Source of the DNA: DASWVC01 sp036401335
Lineage (GTDB): Bacteria > Verrucomicrobiota > Verrucomicrobiia > Chthoniobacterales > JAFAMB01
NCBI GenBank assembly: GCA_036401335.1
Contig: DASWVC010000318.1
Location: 1 to 41,281 of the forward strand
Reading direction: 5' to 3'
DNA: 41,281 bases
The translations under genes were made by a program, and so were the position numbers. This document shows positions 23,601 through 30,817 of the stretch, piece by piece; the stretch's first letter is position 1, and every line of letters starts with the position of its first letter. A model generated the notes under the pieces. That model was not told where the DNA came from. It worked only from the letters and a program-made list of their open reading frames with translations, and did no database searches.

Positions 23601-24215
23601 CTACCCTGCCACGGCCGGAACTGATAAACCCAGGAGTCGATAAACCCCCGGTTTAATCTCCTTTACCGCGGCCGGGCTGTTTTCGATTCGTGCCTGCATC
23701 AGGACGCCGGTCATGTAACAAAAGATGGCTCGGGCCAAATCATCCGGCCGCGTGCCCGGCGGAAGGTTTCCCTCGCCCGCCAGGTCTCGCAACGCGCCGG
23801 CGAGGTAGCGGATGCCCGCATTTGAAATTTCCTGCGCCTTGCCCCGGATCTGGTCATCCCGAGTGCTCAACTCGCACCCGACGGCGCAGAACGGGCAACC
23901 CAGCATCCTGCCGGTGTCGGCGTACTTGTCGAGCTGCCCTTTGACGACCAGGTCACAATATTTGTCGAGGCGCTGAAGGGGATCGTTTTGCGATGAAAAA
24001 ATCTCGTCCAAGAGGGGTCGCTTGGCATTCCAAAAAGCGTCAAAGGCAGCGACGGCCAACTCGGACTTGGTTTTGAAGGCGTAATAAAAACTTCCTTTGT
24101 TCACCGCGGCGCGGGAACAAATGTCATCGACGCTGATGGAGGCGTAGCTATTTTGCCAGATGAGGTCAACGGCGGCGGCGAGCAAACGTTGTTTGGTGCC
24201 GGGTCCAGGTTTCAC
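23601..24215 (-). CDS. TetR family transcriptional regulator with a cysteine cluster
   Basis: This 204-residue repressor starts with GTG 24215. The TetR helix-turn-helix (about 8-55) is canonical, with ASISVDDICSRAAVNKGSFYYAFKTKSELA. The C-terminal ligand domain contains GCPFCAVGCELS (about residues 105-116). In the related NemR/YdhM-like branch this position carries a redox-reactive cysteine that senses hypochlorite and electrophiles. Three cysteines here make redox or electrophile sensing likely, but this is inference. An almost consensus promoter with dyads lies just upstream, implying autoregulation, and a similar dyad precedes the kinase gene downstream. The TetR start is at or within a few bases of the predicted transcript start, so its mRNA may be leaderless. 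Confidence 0.92.
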   Translation of the reverse strand: MKPGPGTKQRLLAAAVDLIWQNSYASISVDDICSRAAVNKGSFYYAFKTKSELAVAAFDAFWNAKRPLLDEIFSSQNDPLQRLDKYCDLVVKGQLDKYADTGRMLGCPFCAVGCELSTRDDQIRGKAQEISNAGIRYLAGALRDLAGEGNLPPGTRPDDLARAIFCYMTGVLMQARIENSPAAVKEIKPGVYRLLGLSVPAVAG

Positions 24216-24221
24216 GGCGCC

Positions 24222-24249
24222 ATTTTAGTTGACCGGTTGTCTAAGTCAA
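24222..24249 (-). promoter_or_regulatory. Promoter and candidate operator of the TetR gene
   Basis: On the minus strand TTGACT (24249-24244) and TAAAAT (24227-24222) each match the sigma70 consensus at 5/6 with a 16-nt spacer. The spacer contains GAC-N5-GTC (24231-24241). A wider TTGAC...GTCAA pair (24229-24233 and 24245-24249) brackets it. This is the classic layout for a self-repressing TetR regulator. The GTG start is only 6 nt past the -10 box. Confidence 0.6.
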
Positions 24250-24459
24250 TTACCTTTCACCCCGTCAGCGGGTGTCCGCGGCCTGGTTCTGCCAGCTCAA
24301 GGGCGTTGAAAGTTCGTCGATAGCAACCAAAGCCGTGCTTCAGATCGTTAGATGGGTGGTCAAAGTGTGCTCAACTTACCTTTACGGGTCGCTGCCGCGC
24401 GTGGCGGTTCCCTGGTCAGCACCGTCCCAAGACGGGATCGGCCTTCTTTCAGCTCAACC

Positions 24460-24732
24460 ATGAATACCTGTCCAGCTCCGGAAAAACCTTCCTTCGACCG
24501 TCGTACCCAGGAGCAGCGCGTCCGCACCCGGCTGGTGCTTAGGCACTTGCGTCAAACCCGGCCGGGCCCTGGCATGCAAGTCATCTTTTTCAGCTTCGGG
24601 CTGCTTGCCCTTCTGGGCGGCCTTTGGGTAACGCAGCGGCTGCACTGGCCTTTGGCTTTGGCCATGCTGGCGTTGCTCCCGGTCGCCGTGCTCGGCGTGG
24701 CGGCGTCTCTCGCCTGGAACCGGCAGCGCTGA
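24460..24732 (+). CDS. Small two-helix membrane protein
   Basis: This 90-residue protein starts at ATG 24460. It has a charged cytosolic N-terminus (RRTQEQRVRTRLVLRHLRQTR) followed by two transmembrane helices (VIFFSFGLLALLGGLWVTQRL and ALAMLALLPVAVLGVAASLAW) with a short turn, ending in NRQR. I recognise no family. The frame is open 36 codons upstream but without a convincing start, and no ribosome-binding site is evident at 24460. It is upstream of, and on the same strand as, the exported-protein operon at 24862, separated by 129 nt. It might be a real membrane peptide; the call rests on the hydrophobic pattern only. Confidence 0.5.
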   Translation: MNTCPAPEKPSFDRRTQEQRVRTRLVLRHLRQTRPGPGMQVIFFSFGLLALLGGLWVTQRLHWPLALAMLALLPVAVLGVAASLAWNRQR

Positions 24733-24824
24733 TGGCGGCAACAGGTTTCCGGGCGCGGCGTGGTGCACCGGTTTACGGTTAAGCTGGCGGGATTTGCAGG
24801 CTTCCTTTGAACCCCATCCGAGGC

Positions 24825-24852
24825 TGGACAGGGCAAACGCAACGGCTACACT
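24825..24852 (+). promoter_or_regulatory. Possible promoter of the exported-protein operon
   Basis: TGGACA (24825-24830, 5/6) and TACACT (24847-24852, 4/6) are 16 nt apart. The -10 ends 9 nt before ATG 24862, so the transcript would be nearly leaderless. Without expression data this is tentative. Confidence 0.28.
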
Positions 24853-24861
24853 GTCGGCCTT

Positions 24862-25701
24862 ATGCCTGACTTGCGGAAGTGGCTTGGCTTACCTGCGGTG
24901 GCCTGGATGGCGGCAATGCCCGCTTTTGCTCAACCCGAGAAGGCCTCGCCGACCTTGCCCGCTCGCGCTGTACCGTTAACCGCGGGCGAATTGAAGACCG
25001 CCATCGCGTTCGATGCGCTCACGGTGCCCACCCCCGGGGAAGTCTTTGCGGCCATCGATAAAGGCGGGAAACCAAACTGGAGTTCGCAGTACCGTCCACC
25101 CATGTCCTTCAGTTCCACGAGCCGCGCCCAGGTGGCCCTTAATTTGGGAACACTTATCGCCGACGGCTACATTGCAGTGGAAGCCCAGGATGGACAGCAG
25201 GTCAAAAACATCGGGCGCGACGTGTTTACCCTGTCCAAGAAACTGAGCGTTTCCGACAGCGTGCTGGCCCGTGGCAAGAGCATTACCCATTTTGCGGAAA
25301 ACGGCGCGTGGGCGCAGCTAAATGAGGAACTTGAAGCGACGCAGAACGAAGTAAAAAAGGCCTTGGAGGACAACCGTGACGGCGACCTGATCACGTTGGT
25401 CAGCGTGGGCGGCTGGATCCGGGGAACCCAGGTGGTGACCGGTCTGCTGATGCAGAATTACAACGCTGATGACGCGAAACTGTTGCGGCAACCGGCTTTG
25501 GTGAGCTACCTGCGGGAAAAACTGGATCATGTGAACCCCAAACTCCGGCAGGATAAGATCGTCGGCCAAGTGAGCGATCACCTTGAGGCCATTGAAAAGC
25601 TGGTCAATTTTCCGGCGGACCACGTGCCGGGCCCGGATGAAGTACGAAACCTGAACGGCCTGGTGGCCGAGGTTACCCAGCAGATTGCCAACGTGCCATG
25701 A
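24862..25701 (+). CDS. Exported hypothetical protein, first gene of a four-gene operon
   Basis: This 279-residue protein has a signal peptide ending MAAMPAFAQ (about residue 23). The mature protein is mostly helical. It includes AGELKTAIAFDALTVPTPGEVF, SSTSRAQVALNLGTLIADGYIA, the segment LNEELEATQNEVKKALEDNR and the C-terminal helix VRNLNGLVAEVTQQIANVP. I see no catalytic motif and cannot name a family. Its last codons overlap the next gene by 4 nt (ATGA at 25698-25701), so the two exported proteins are translationally coupled and may act together in the periplasm. A weak promoter candidate lies directly upstream. Confidence 0.8.
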   Translation: MPDLRKWLGLPAVAWMAAMPAFAQPEKASPTLPARAVPLTAGELKTAIAFDALTVPTPGEVFAAIDKGGKPNWSSQYRPPMSFSSTSRAQVALNLGTLIADGYIAVEAQDGQQVKNIGRDVFTLSKKLSVSDSVLARGKSITHFAENGAWAQLNEELEATQNEVKKALEDNRDGDLITLVSVGGWIRGTQVVTGLLMQNYNADDAKLLRQPALVSYLREKLDHVNPKLRQDKIVGQVSDHLEAIEKLVNFPADHVPGPDEVRNLNGLVAEVTQQIANVP

Positions 25702-26135
25702 AACCCGTTTTCGCTTTGACCCTGTCCGGCCTGTTAATGCTCACTGCGATGGCCACGCAGGCTGAGCCGGCCAGCAACGAGCAAGTGGCTGCCCGCAGCG
25801 AGGTGCTCGATTTGGCTGGCGCGTTCCAGAACGACGGTTTCAAAATCCATGACGGCAACCTTGTGGGCAAAGTAACGCGCGACCACGCGCAGGTTGTCCT
25901 GGTCAACCTTTACAGCGGAAACGCTTATTGGTTCTCGGCCGCAACCAGTCCCTCCCAGAGCCTGAAAATCTCCCTTTTCGATGATCAAGGCAGACCGGTG
26001 GCGTACGAACCGTACATCCAGGGTAACCGGGCTGCGGCAGGGTTCAGCCCGAGCGCAAGTGGGTTGTACTATGTCAAAATTTCGAATGACGATGTGCAAC
26101 CAGCCACGTTTTGCTTGATCTACTCTTATAAATGA
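25698..26135 (+). CDS. Small exported hypothetical protein, second gene of the operon
   Basis: This 145-residue protein has a signal peptide (MKPVFALTLSGLLMLTAMATQAEPA, cleavage near residue 22). The mature part is a single beta-sandwich-like domain, with VARDHAQVVLVNLYSG-like strands, YWFSAATSPSQSLKISLFDDQGRP, and FSPSASGLYYVKISNDDVQP followed by a last strand TFCLIYSYK. The pattern resembles bacterial pre-peptidase C-terminal-like domains, but I am not certain. It overlaps the upstream exported gene by 4 nt and ends 18 nt before the start of the ACT protein. It is presumably a binding or structural partner of the first protein. Confidence 0.78.
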   Translation: MKPVFALTLSGLLMLTAMATQAEPASNEQVAARSEVLDLAGAFQNDGFKIHDGNLVGKVTRDHAQVVLVNLYSGNAYWFSAATSPSQSLKISLFDDQGRPVAYEPYIQGNRAAAGFSPSASGLYYVKISNDDVQPATFCLIYSYK

Positions 26136-26153
26136 AGTCTCTTGGCGGGCCTC

Positions 26154-26624
26154 ATGCCGACGGATGTTCCTATCGTTAGAGAGAAAACCGCAGGCCTGCC
26201 GGTTAAGCAGTTTTCAGTCTTTCTCCTGAACAAAGTAGGCGCCCTGCTCGAGGTCGTGAATCTGCTGAACGTAAACGAGGTTCAGGTCCTCGCGCTGAAT
26301 TCACAGGATTCCACCGACTCAGCGCTGGTGCGCCTAATCGTAAGCGACCCGGAAGCGGTTGAAAGCCTGTTTGAGCTGCACGAGATTCCTTACAGCATTT
26401 CCGACGTTCTGGTTGTGGAAATGAAGGAGACGGCCGTTGACCTCAAACGCATGCTGCAAAGCCTGCTGATGGCAGAAGTCAACATTCAGGTTTGTTACCC
26501 TGTGCTTTACCGGCCCCACGGCCGGTCCGCAATGGCGCTGCACCTGGATGATTCGGAGTGCGGAGGGTCGGTACTGGCTGGCGAGGGGTTCCAGCTCCTT
26601 AACCAAGTCGACCTGTCCCGGTAA
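26154..26624 (+). CDS. Double ACT-domain protein
   Basis: This cytosolic protein of about 156 residues contains two tandem ACT-like modules. The first is KQFSVFLLNKVGALLEVVNLLNVNEVQVLAL followed by DSALVRLIVSDPEAVESLF. The second begins VLVVEMKETAVDLKRMLQSLLMAEVNIQVCYPV and ends GRSAMALHLDD. ACT domains bind amino acids and regulate enzymes; stand-alone pairs resemble the acetolactate-synthase-regulator or Gly-cleavage-repressor type. The start may be ATG 26154 or TTG 26142, which would add four residues; neither has a strong ribosome-binding site. Its stop overlaps the next gene as TAATG. It is the only predicted cytosolic product in an otherwise exported operon, which is odd. Confidence 0.85.
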   Translation: MPTDVPIVREKTAGLPVKQFSVFLLNKVGALLEVVNLLNVNEVQVLALNSQDSTDSALVRLIVSDPEAVESLFELHEIPYSISDVLVVEMKETAVDLKRMLQSLLMAEVNIQVCYPVLYRPHGRSAMALHLDDSECGGSVLAGEGFQLLNQVDLSR

Positions 26625-27397
26625 TGCCGCGGCGGCATTGGCCAAGCCGGTTGGGCTCCGCGCAAAGCCGGGGCTGGCACAAGCTTTGTCTTTTTTGGAT
26701 CATCTTGGCCGCGTTCGGACTGACGGCCTGTGACCCTAAGGCCGACCAGGTTGGTGCCCCGCAGGCTTCGCCAACGGCCCTCGCGGGTGCTGCGGTTACA
26801 CCCGCAACGCCGTCAGTGACTCCTGATCCCACGCCAATGCCGCAACCTGCCGCTTCTTCCCCTGCAGCCGTCGCCAGCGCGACCCCTGTCCAGGATGCCA
26901 GTGCCAGTCCTGCATCCACCGTGGAACCCGGGAAAAGCACGCCTGCCCCTGCGGAAACCGCTCCCAGCACGTCGCCTTCGCCCGAGACCTCTGCCACTCC
27001 CACGCCCCTGGTGGAAGCTAGTCCCGGCACGACGCCTGTTCCCGACGCCTCTGCCACCCCGACGCCCCTGGTGGAAGCCAGTCCCAGCGCAACACCCGCC
27101 CCTGAGGTTTCCGTCAGCCCCATTGCCGCTGCCCTCCCCCATTTCAAAAGTGCAGCCGCCAACGACTACATTCAGGCCTTTGAAGCCTACCTCAAAGATT
27201 TCCGCCTCGCTTACGATGACATGATGAAAAAGGCGGACCTTTCCCGGTACAGCCAGATCATTGCGAAAGCCCAGGAAATGCAGGTCAAAGGCGAGCAGGT
27301 GGCGCAGGAATTGGATCCCGACGAACAAGAGGCCTTCGCCAAATACCTGGACGCCAAGGCTGAGGAAATCAGCCGGGTTACCAGTGAGAAGCTTTGA
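26624..27397 (+). CDS. Proline-rich lipoprotein with C-terminal helical domain
   Basis: This 257-residue protein has a basic N-region, a hydrophobic stretch (LCLFWIILAAFGLTAC) and a good lipobox LTAC, so it should be lipidated at Cys36. Residues about 45-165 are an extended Pro/Ala/Thr/Ser-rich linker with a 20-residue tandem unit (ETSATPTPLVEASPGTTPVP). Residues about 170-257 form a helical domain (YIQAFEAYLKDFRLAYDDMMKK, QIIAKAQEMQVKGEQVAQEL). Its start overlaps the ACT stop by one base. The linker is long enough to reach from the outer or inner membrane through peptidoglycan. No family is recognised. It is the last gene of the operon, with the convergent GT28-PHP gene beyond. Confidence 0.82.
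   Translation: MPRRHWPSRLGSAQSRGWHKLCLFWIILAAFGLTACDPKADQVGAPQASPTALAGAAVTPATPSVTPDPTPMPQPAASSPAAVASATPVQDASASPASTVEPGKSTPAPAETAPSTSPSPETSATPTPLVEASPGTTPVPDASATPTPLVEASPSATPAPEVSVSPIAAALPHFKSAAANDYIQAFEAYLKDFRLAYDDMMKKADLSRYSQIIAKAQEMQVKGEQVAQELDPDEQEAFAKYLDAKAEEISRVTSEKL
26985..27110 (+). repeat. 60-bp tandem repeat in the lipoprotein linker
   Basis: A 60-bp unit encoding ASATPTPLVEASP with its flanking Pro-rich residues is repeated at 26989 and 27049. The copies are nearly identical in DNA over about 30 nt (CACGCCCCTGGTGGAAGC occurs in both). A third, decayed copy may precede them. This suggests recent expansion within the linker. Confidence 0.7.
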
Positions 27398-27507
27398 CCT
27401 TCCCAGGGTCAAGCACGGGATCTGGACGGGCTCCTTTTCGGTCGGCTAGGGATCGTTGCCTTGAATGACCTTGCGACTCCGGGCACTCCGTTATCCCGGC
27501 ACCTTCT

Positions 27508-29469
27508 TCACGCGACCTTGCGGGTGGCCGGTGTGAGTTCGGACAGCTTCCGCCTGTCGGAGCCCAGGCGGGCTGCGCGCTCAACCAGGGACGTGCCCGA
27601 ACCGATGCGGTGGTCACGGTAAAGCGTGATGGCCACGTTCCGGTTCACACGGATGCAATCTTTGATCGTCTCAGGGTCTTTTTCGCAAAAAAGGACGGTC
27701 TTCCAGGAAAAAATGTGTTTTGGTTTGTGGAAGTCGCTGTTGGCGATGAACGGCAGGCGCTTGAACCCGACGGGATTGAAAATGTCGTCGCGATTGGCAA
27801 CCTCCCAGGCGTCAAGCAACGGAGCGTACCGATCCACGTTTTCCCAGAAGTAGAGGGTATTTTTTCCCCAGGTCGTTTTAAGTTCGTGAGGATGGGATGC
27901 GATCGCCAGGCCGCCTTGCGCGTGTATCTCGTCAATCGTTTGAACCACGTCCAGACCGGGATCAATCGGCCTTTTAAGGTCCACGGCGAGGAGATGGGCA
28001 GAGCTTTTCTTCGTCAGACCGCCCTTATTGAATTCCAAGCCGGTCATTAAAATCATGCTGTATTTCTGCCATGCGCGCTGCTTTTCGCCCTCGATCGTAT
28101 CGAAGTACTCCTGCAGTTGACTGAAACTGAGCACCATTCGCGACAGGTTCGTCATCCGCCCCGCCCGTTTTGTCCGGTCGCAGGTGTGGTCGGTGACGCA
28201 CAGCGCATCGAATCCACGCTGCCCATAAAAGTCGACCAACTCCGGCACCGTGAGTTTGCCATCCGAAAAAGTCGTGTGCGTGTGCAGATCGCAGAGCAGG
28301 ATGGATTGCCTGGCCGCAACGGGCCTCCTTTTGAGGTCCGGGGCCGGCCGTAAGGACACGACCTCAGGCACCGTCAGTTCAAGGACAAAGCGTGCGATCT
28401 GCAACGAGGCATCCGGCTTGCTTAGCCTGCCAACGTTTTGCACCCACTGTCGCAAAAGACGGTTGCCGTCGGCAAAAGCATGGTCGAGCAACTCAGGAAT
28501 CGCCTCCGGCTCAGGGGCGAGTTGCCCGCATTCGTTCTCCACAATCAAACGGGCATTGCCTTCCTCCTGCCCTGGCACCACCTGGCTGATCACCACCGGG
28601 GTACGAGCCGCAATGGCTTCCTGAATCGTGGCGCCGCCGGCTTTGGTAATTATCAGGTGATGGCTGATCAGCAGTTCCGGCATTCTGGTCGTCCACCCAA
28701 GCACCTGCACCGGATGAACCGAGTCCCTGATCACCCCTTCTATTTCGCGCCTCAGGCGGGCGTCTCTACCGACCGACACCGTCAGCGCGATGTTGTCCCG
28801 CTGGCTTAGCCGTCGAACCAGTTCGGGCGCCAGTTTCTTGCCCGAATTAACGATGTAGAGAATCCGGCGCGGGCCGACATCGTTCTCGGTGTACCGTAGA
28901 TCCCGCATTTCCGCAAAGCGGTGGGTTACCGGAAACCCAAAAATGCGGATGCGGTCTTCCGGGCAACCAGCCGCCCGAAGAACCGCGGCCGTGTGTTCAT
29001 TGGCCACGATGAAGTAATCACTGGAACAGCGGTACCAGACGGAATTCACCGTGATTGAATCGGTGATGACGGTCACCTGGGTGAAGGTCTTTGGACGTCC
29101 ATCGTCCAGGAGCACGTCCAGCACGTAATTGTAAATCGGGTACGTAGAAATGACTACGTCCGGCTCGTGCCGGCTTAACAGTTCCAGCATGGCTTTACGC
29201 ATGCGGGAGAGGACGACCAGGTTCGACTCAACCATCTGCGTGCCGTCGATCACGTTGTAAATCTTACCCCATACCCGTGGTGTGCGGTTAATGGCAGCAA
29301 TGTAGGCTTTGCGTACAAACTGGTTGAGCCTCCCATAACAAGCCTCAAACAAGTCAAAGACCTCGACCTGCGACCCGCCAGGTGCAAGGTGCTCGAGGGC
29401 ATGCTGAATGCTCCTCGCAGCGGTATTATGACCTTCACCAAATCCGGCTGTGAAAATCAGAATTTTCTT
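27508..29469 (-). CDS. GT28-type diacylglycerol glycosyltransferase fused to a PHP domain
   Basis: This 653-residue two-domain protein starts at ATG 29469. Residues 1-370 resemble MGDG synthase/UgtP enzymes, with ILIFTAGFGEGHNTAARSI as acceptor loop, RILYIVNSGKKL, and the sugar-nucleotide site LIITKAGGATIQEAIAARTPVV. These add sugars from UDP-sugars to diacylglycerol at the membrane. Residues about 390-640 are a PHP metal-dependent phosphoesterase domain. It has HTHTTFSDGKLT (His396, His398), VTDHT (Asp427, His428), Glu479, His492, ASHPHE (His526, His528) and NSDFHK (Asp579, His581), so all expected metal ligands are present. The frame is open to ATG 29595, but those 42 residues do not resemble the family. 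The fusion implies that lipid glycosylation is linked to hydrolysis of a phosphate ester; the actual substrate is unknown. Confidence 0.9.
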   Translation of the reverse strand, partial: KKILIFTAGFGEGHNTAARSIQHALEHLAPGGSQVEVFDLFEACYGRLNQFVRKAYIAAINRTPRVWGKIYNVIDGTQMVESNLVVLSRMRKAMLELLSRHEPDVVISTYPIYNYVLDVLLDDGRPKTFTQVTVITDSITVNSVWYRCSSDYFIVANEHTAAVLRAAGCPEDRIRIFGFPVTHRFAEMRDLRYTENDVGPRRILYIVNSGKKLAPELVRRLSQRDNIALTVSVGRDARLRREIEGVIRDSVHPVQVLGWTTRMPELLISHHLIITKAGGATIQEAIAARTPVVISQVVPGQEEGNARLIVENECGQLAPEPEAIPELLDHAFADGNRLLRQWVQNVGRLSKPDASLQIARFVLELTVPEVVSLRPAPDLKRRPVAARQSILLCDLHTHTTFSDGKLTVPELVDFYGQRGFDALCVTDHTCDRTKRAGRMTNLSRMVLSFSQLQEYFDTIEGEKQRAWQKYSMILMTGLEFNKGGLTKKSSAHLLAVDLKRPIDPGLDVVQTIDEIHAQGGLAIASHPHELKTTWGKNTLYFWENVDRYAPLLDAWEVANRDDIFNPVGFKRLPFIANSDFHKPKHIFSWKTVLFCEKDPETIKDCIRVNRNVAITLYRDHRIGSGTSLVERAARLGSDRRKLSELTPATRKVA

Positions 29470-29669
29470 CATTAACTGAGGAAAAATGGCGTTTACACCC
29501 CTCCTCTTCCTGTGCTGAGGTATGCGAACGAGGGCAGACGTTAGCTGATACCCTGGTTGCCCGCCAGAGATTTTAAGGATGCCGATGGTAGCCATGGTTC
29601 AAGGAAGTTGCAGCCAGGGAACGCGCCCGGCCATGGAACGCTCACTTAAAGGCGGGGAGAACCGTCGGC

Positions 29670-30791
29670 TTGCGTGACGGGCGGAGACGTTCAGCCATCC
29701 CGGGCGGCCGCTGGGTGCTGATGTACCTTGTCTTTTTTGGGGTTAACCACGTCCGGCTTTCCGGACAAGCCACCGACGAGGAAAAGCGGCTGCGGGATCT
29801 TTTCCTGAAGAGCCGCCAGCAAATGGAGGTGGTGCCAAGCCCCACGCCAAACGTCAAACCCACGCCGGCACCTGCCCCGAAACCGGTCCGCAAACCCTCG
29901 TTCGTCCCCGGTGAACCGGCCGAGGGACGCCAGCCTTCGTTTGCGCCGTCGCCCACCCGTTCACCGGCGCGGCCCCTCCCCGGACCAAAATCGGAAGGGA
30001 CTCCGGAAGCCGCTGCCGTGCCCACCCCCACCGGTTCCCCGAGCGCCGCGGCGGCTGAGTTGGACGATGAGATGACGGAAGAATCCGCCACACCGGTCCC
30101 TACAGCCACGGCTGCCGCCAGCGCGGCCGTAACGCCGAGGAAAAGGCACCGTTGGTTCATCTTCGGCCCGCACGACGGAAATGAAGCGCCCAAGAGCCAG
30201 GCCCGTGACAACGCCATCGTGATCGAAAAATCGAGCGGCCAATCAGAACAGGAGGTTGCCCCCGTCCCGAACGCTGGTGCGGACCAGTGGCATTACCTCA
30301 CGCCGGCCCTGCGCCGCGCCATCGACGAGGCCCGGGTGGCCCGGGGTCGCTGGAAGTACATCGTGGTCCATAACAGCGGCACCCGGGAAGGAAACGCGCG
30401 GATTTTTGATTATTACCACCGGCGTGTGCGCCGGATGACCAACGGCCTGGCCTATCATTTTGTCATCGGCAACGGCAGTTCGTCCGGCAATGGCCAAGTC
30501 GAAATCGGTGATCGATGGACCCGCCAGTTGGCCGGTGGTCATGTCCACAGCGATTACCTGAATTACATCGGCCTTGGCATTTGCCTCGTGGGCGATTTCA
30601 ACCGGGATATGCCGACCGAAGCCCAATACCAGGCCCTCGATGAGCTGATCCGGTACCTGCGCCAGCGCGTTGGCAAGGTGGACGGCAAGTACGCGATTGT
30701 GCTTGGACACCGGGAAATCAACCCCCGTCCCACGGACTGCCCCGGAAGCCGGTTTCCCTTGAATTGGTTGCACCACACATTTCCAGACTAG
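29670..30791 (+). CDS. Secreted N-acetylmuramoyl-L-alanine amidase (Amidase_2/PGRP fold)
   Basis: This 373-residue exported peptidoglycan amidase starts at TTG 29670, which has the ribosome-binding site GGGGAGA 10 nt upstream. The N-terminus RWVLMYLVFFGVNHVRLSG is a signal or anchor helix. Residues 50-200 are Pro/Ala-rich linker. The catalytic domain (about 205-373) has the zinc ligands His234 in YIVVHNSG, His347 in VLGHREINP, and Cys357 in TDCPGSRF, as in PGRP and T7-lysozyme-like amidases. The enzyme cleaves the bond between MurNAc and L-Ala of the stem peptide. The protein is divergent from the GT28-PHP gene. It probably acts in cell-wall turnover or recycling. Confidence 0.9.
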   Translation: MRDGRRRSAIPGGRWVLMYLVFFGVNHVRLSGQATDEEKRLRDLFLKSRQQMEVVPSPTPNVKPTPAPAPKPVRKPSFVPGEPAEGRQPSFAPSPTRSPARPLPGPKSEGTPEAAAVPTPTGSPSAAAAELDDEMTEESATPVPTATAAASAAVTPRKRHRWFIFGPHDGNEAPKSQARDNAIVIEKSSGQSEQEVAPVPNAGADQWHYLTPALRRAIDEARVARGRWKYIVVHNSGTREGNARIFDYYHRRVRRMTNGLAYHFVIGNGSSSGNGQVEIGDRWTRQLAGGHVHSDYLNYIGLGICLVGDFNRDMPTEAQYQALDELIRYLRQRVGKVDGKYAIVLGHREINPRPTDCPGSRFPLNWLHHTFPD

Positions 30792-30802
30792 CCCGTTTGT
30801 CG

Positions 30803-30808
30803 TATAAT
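30803..30808 (+). promoter_or_regulatory. Perfect TATAAT box next to the epimerase start
   Basis: TATAAT is an exact -10 consensus. TTTCCA at 30780-30785 gives a 4/6 -35 with a 17-nt spacer. The box ends 9 nt before ATG 30818, so transcription would begin almost at the start codon and the mRNA would be nearly leaderless. It lies just after the amidase stop. Confidence 0.42.
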
Positions 30809-30817
30809 GAGCTGCAT

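Noticed and set aside
24272..24463. 63-codon frame in the gap after the TetR gene
   Set aside because: No ribosome-binding site, no hydrophobic or domain pattern, and it overlaps the better-supported small membrane protein.
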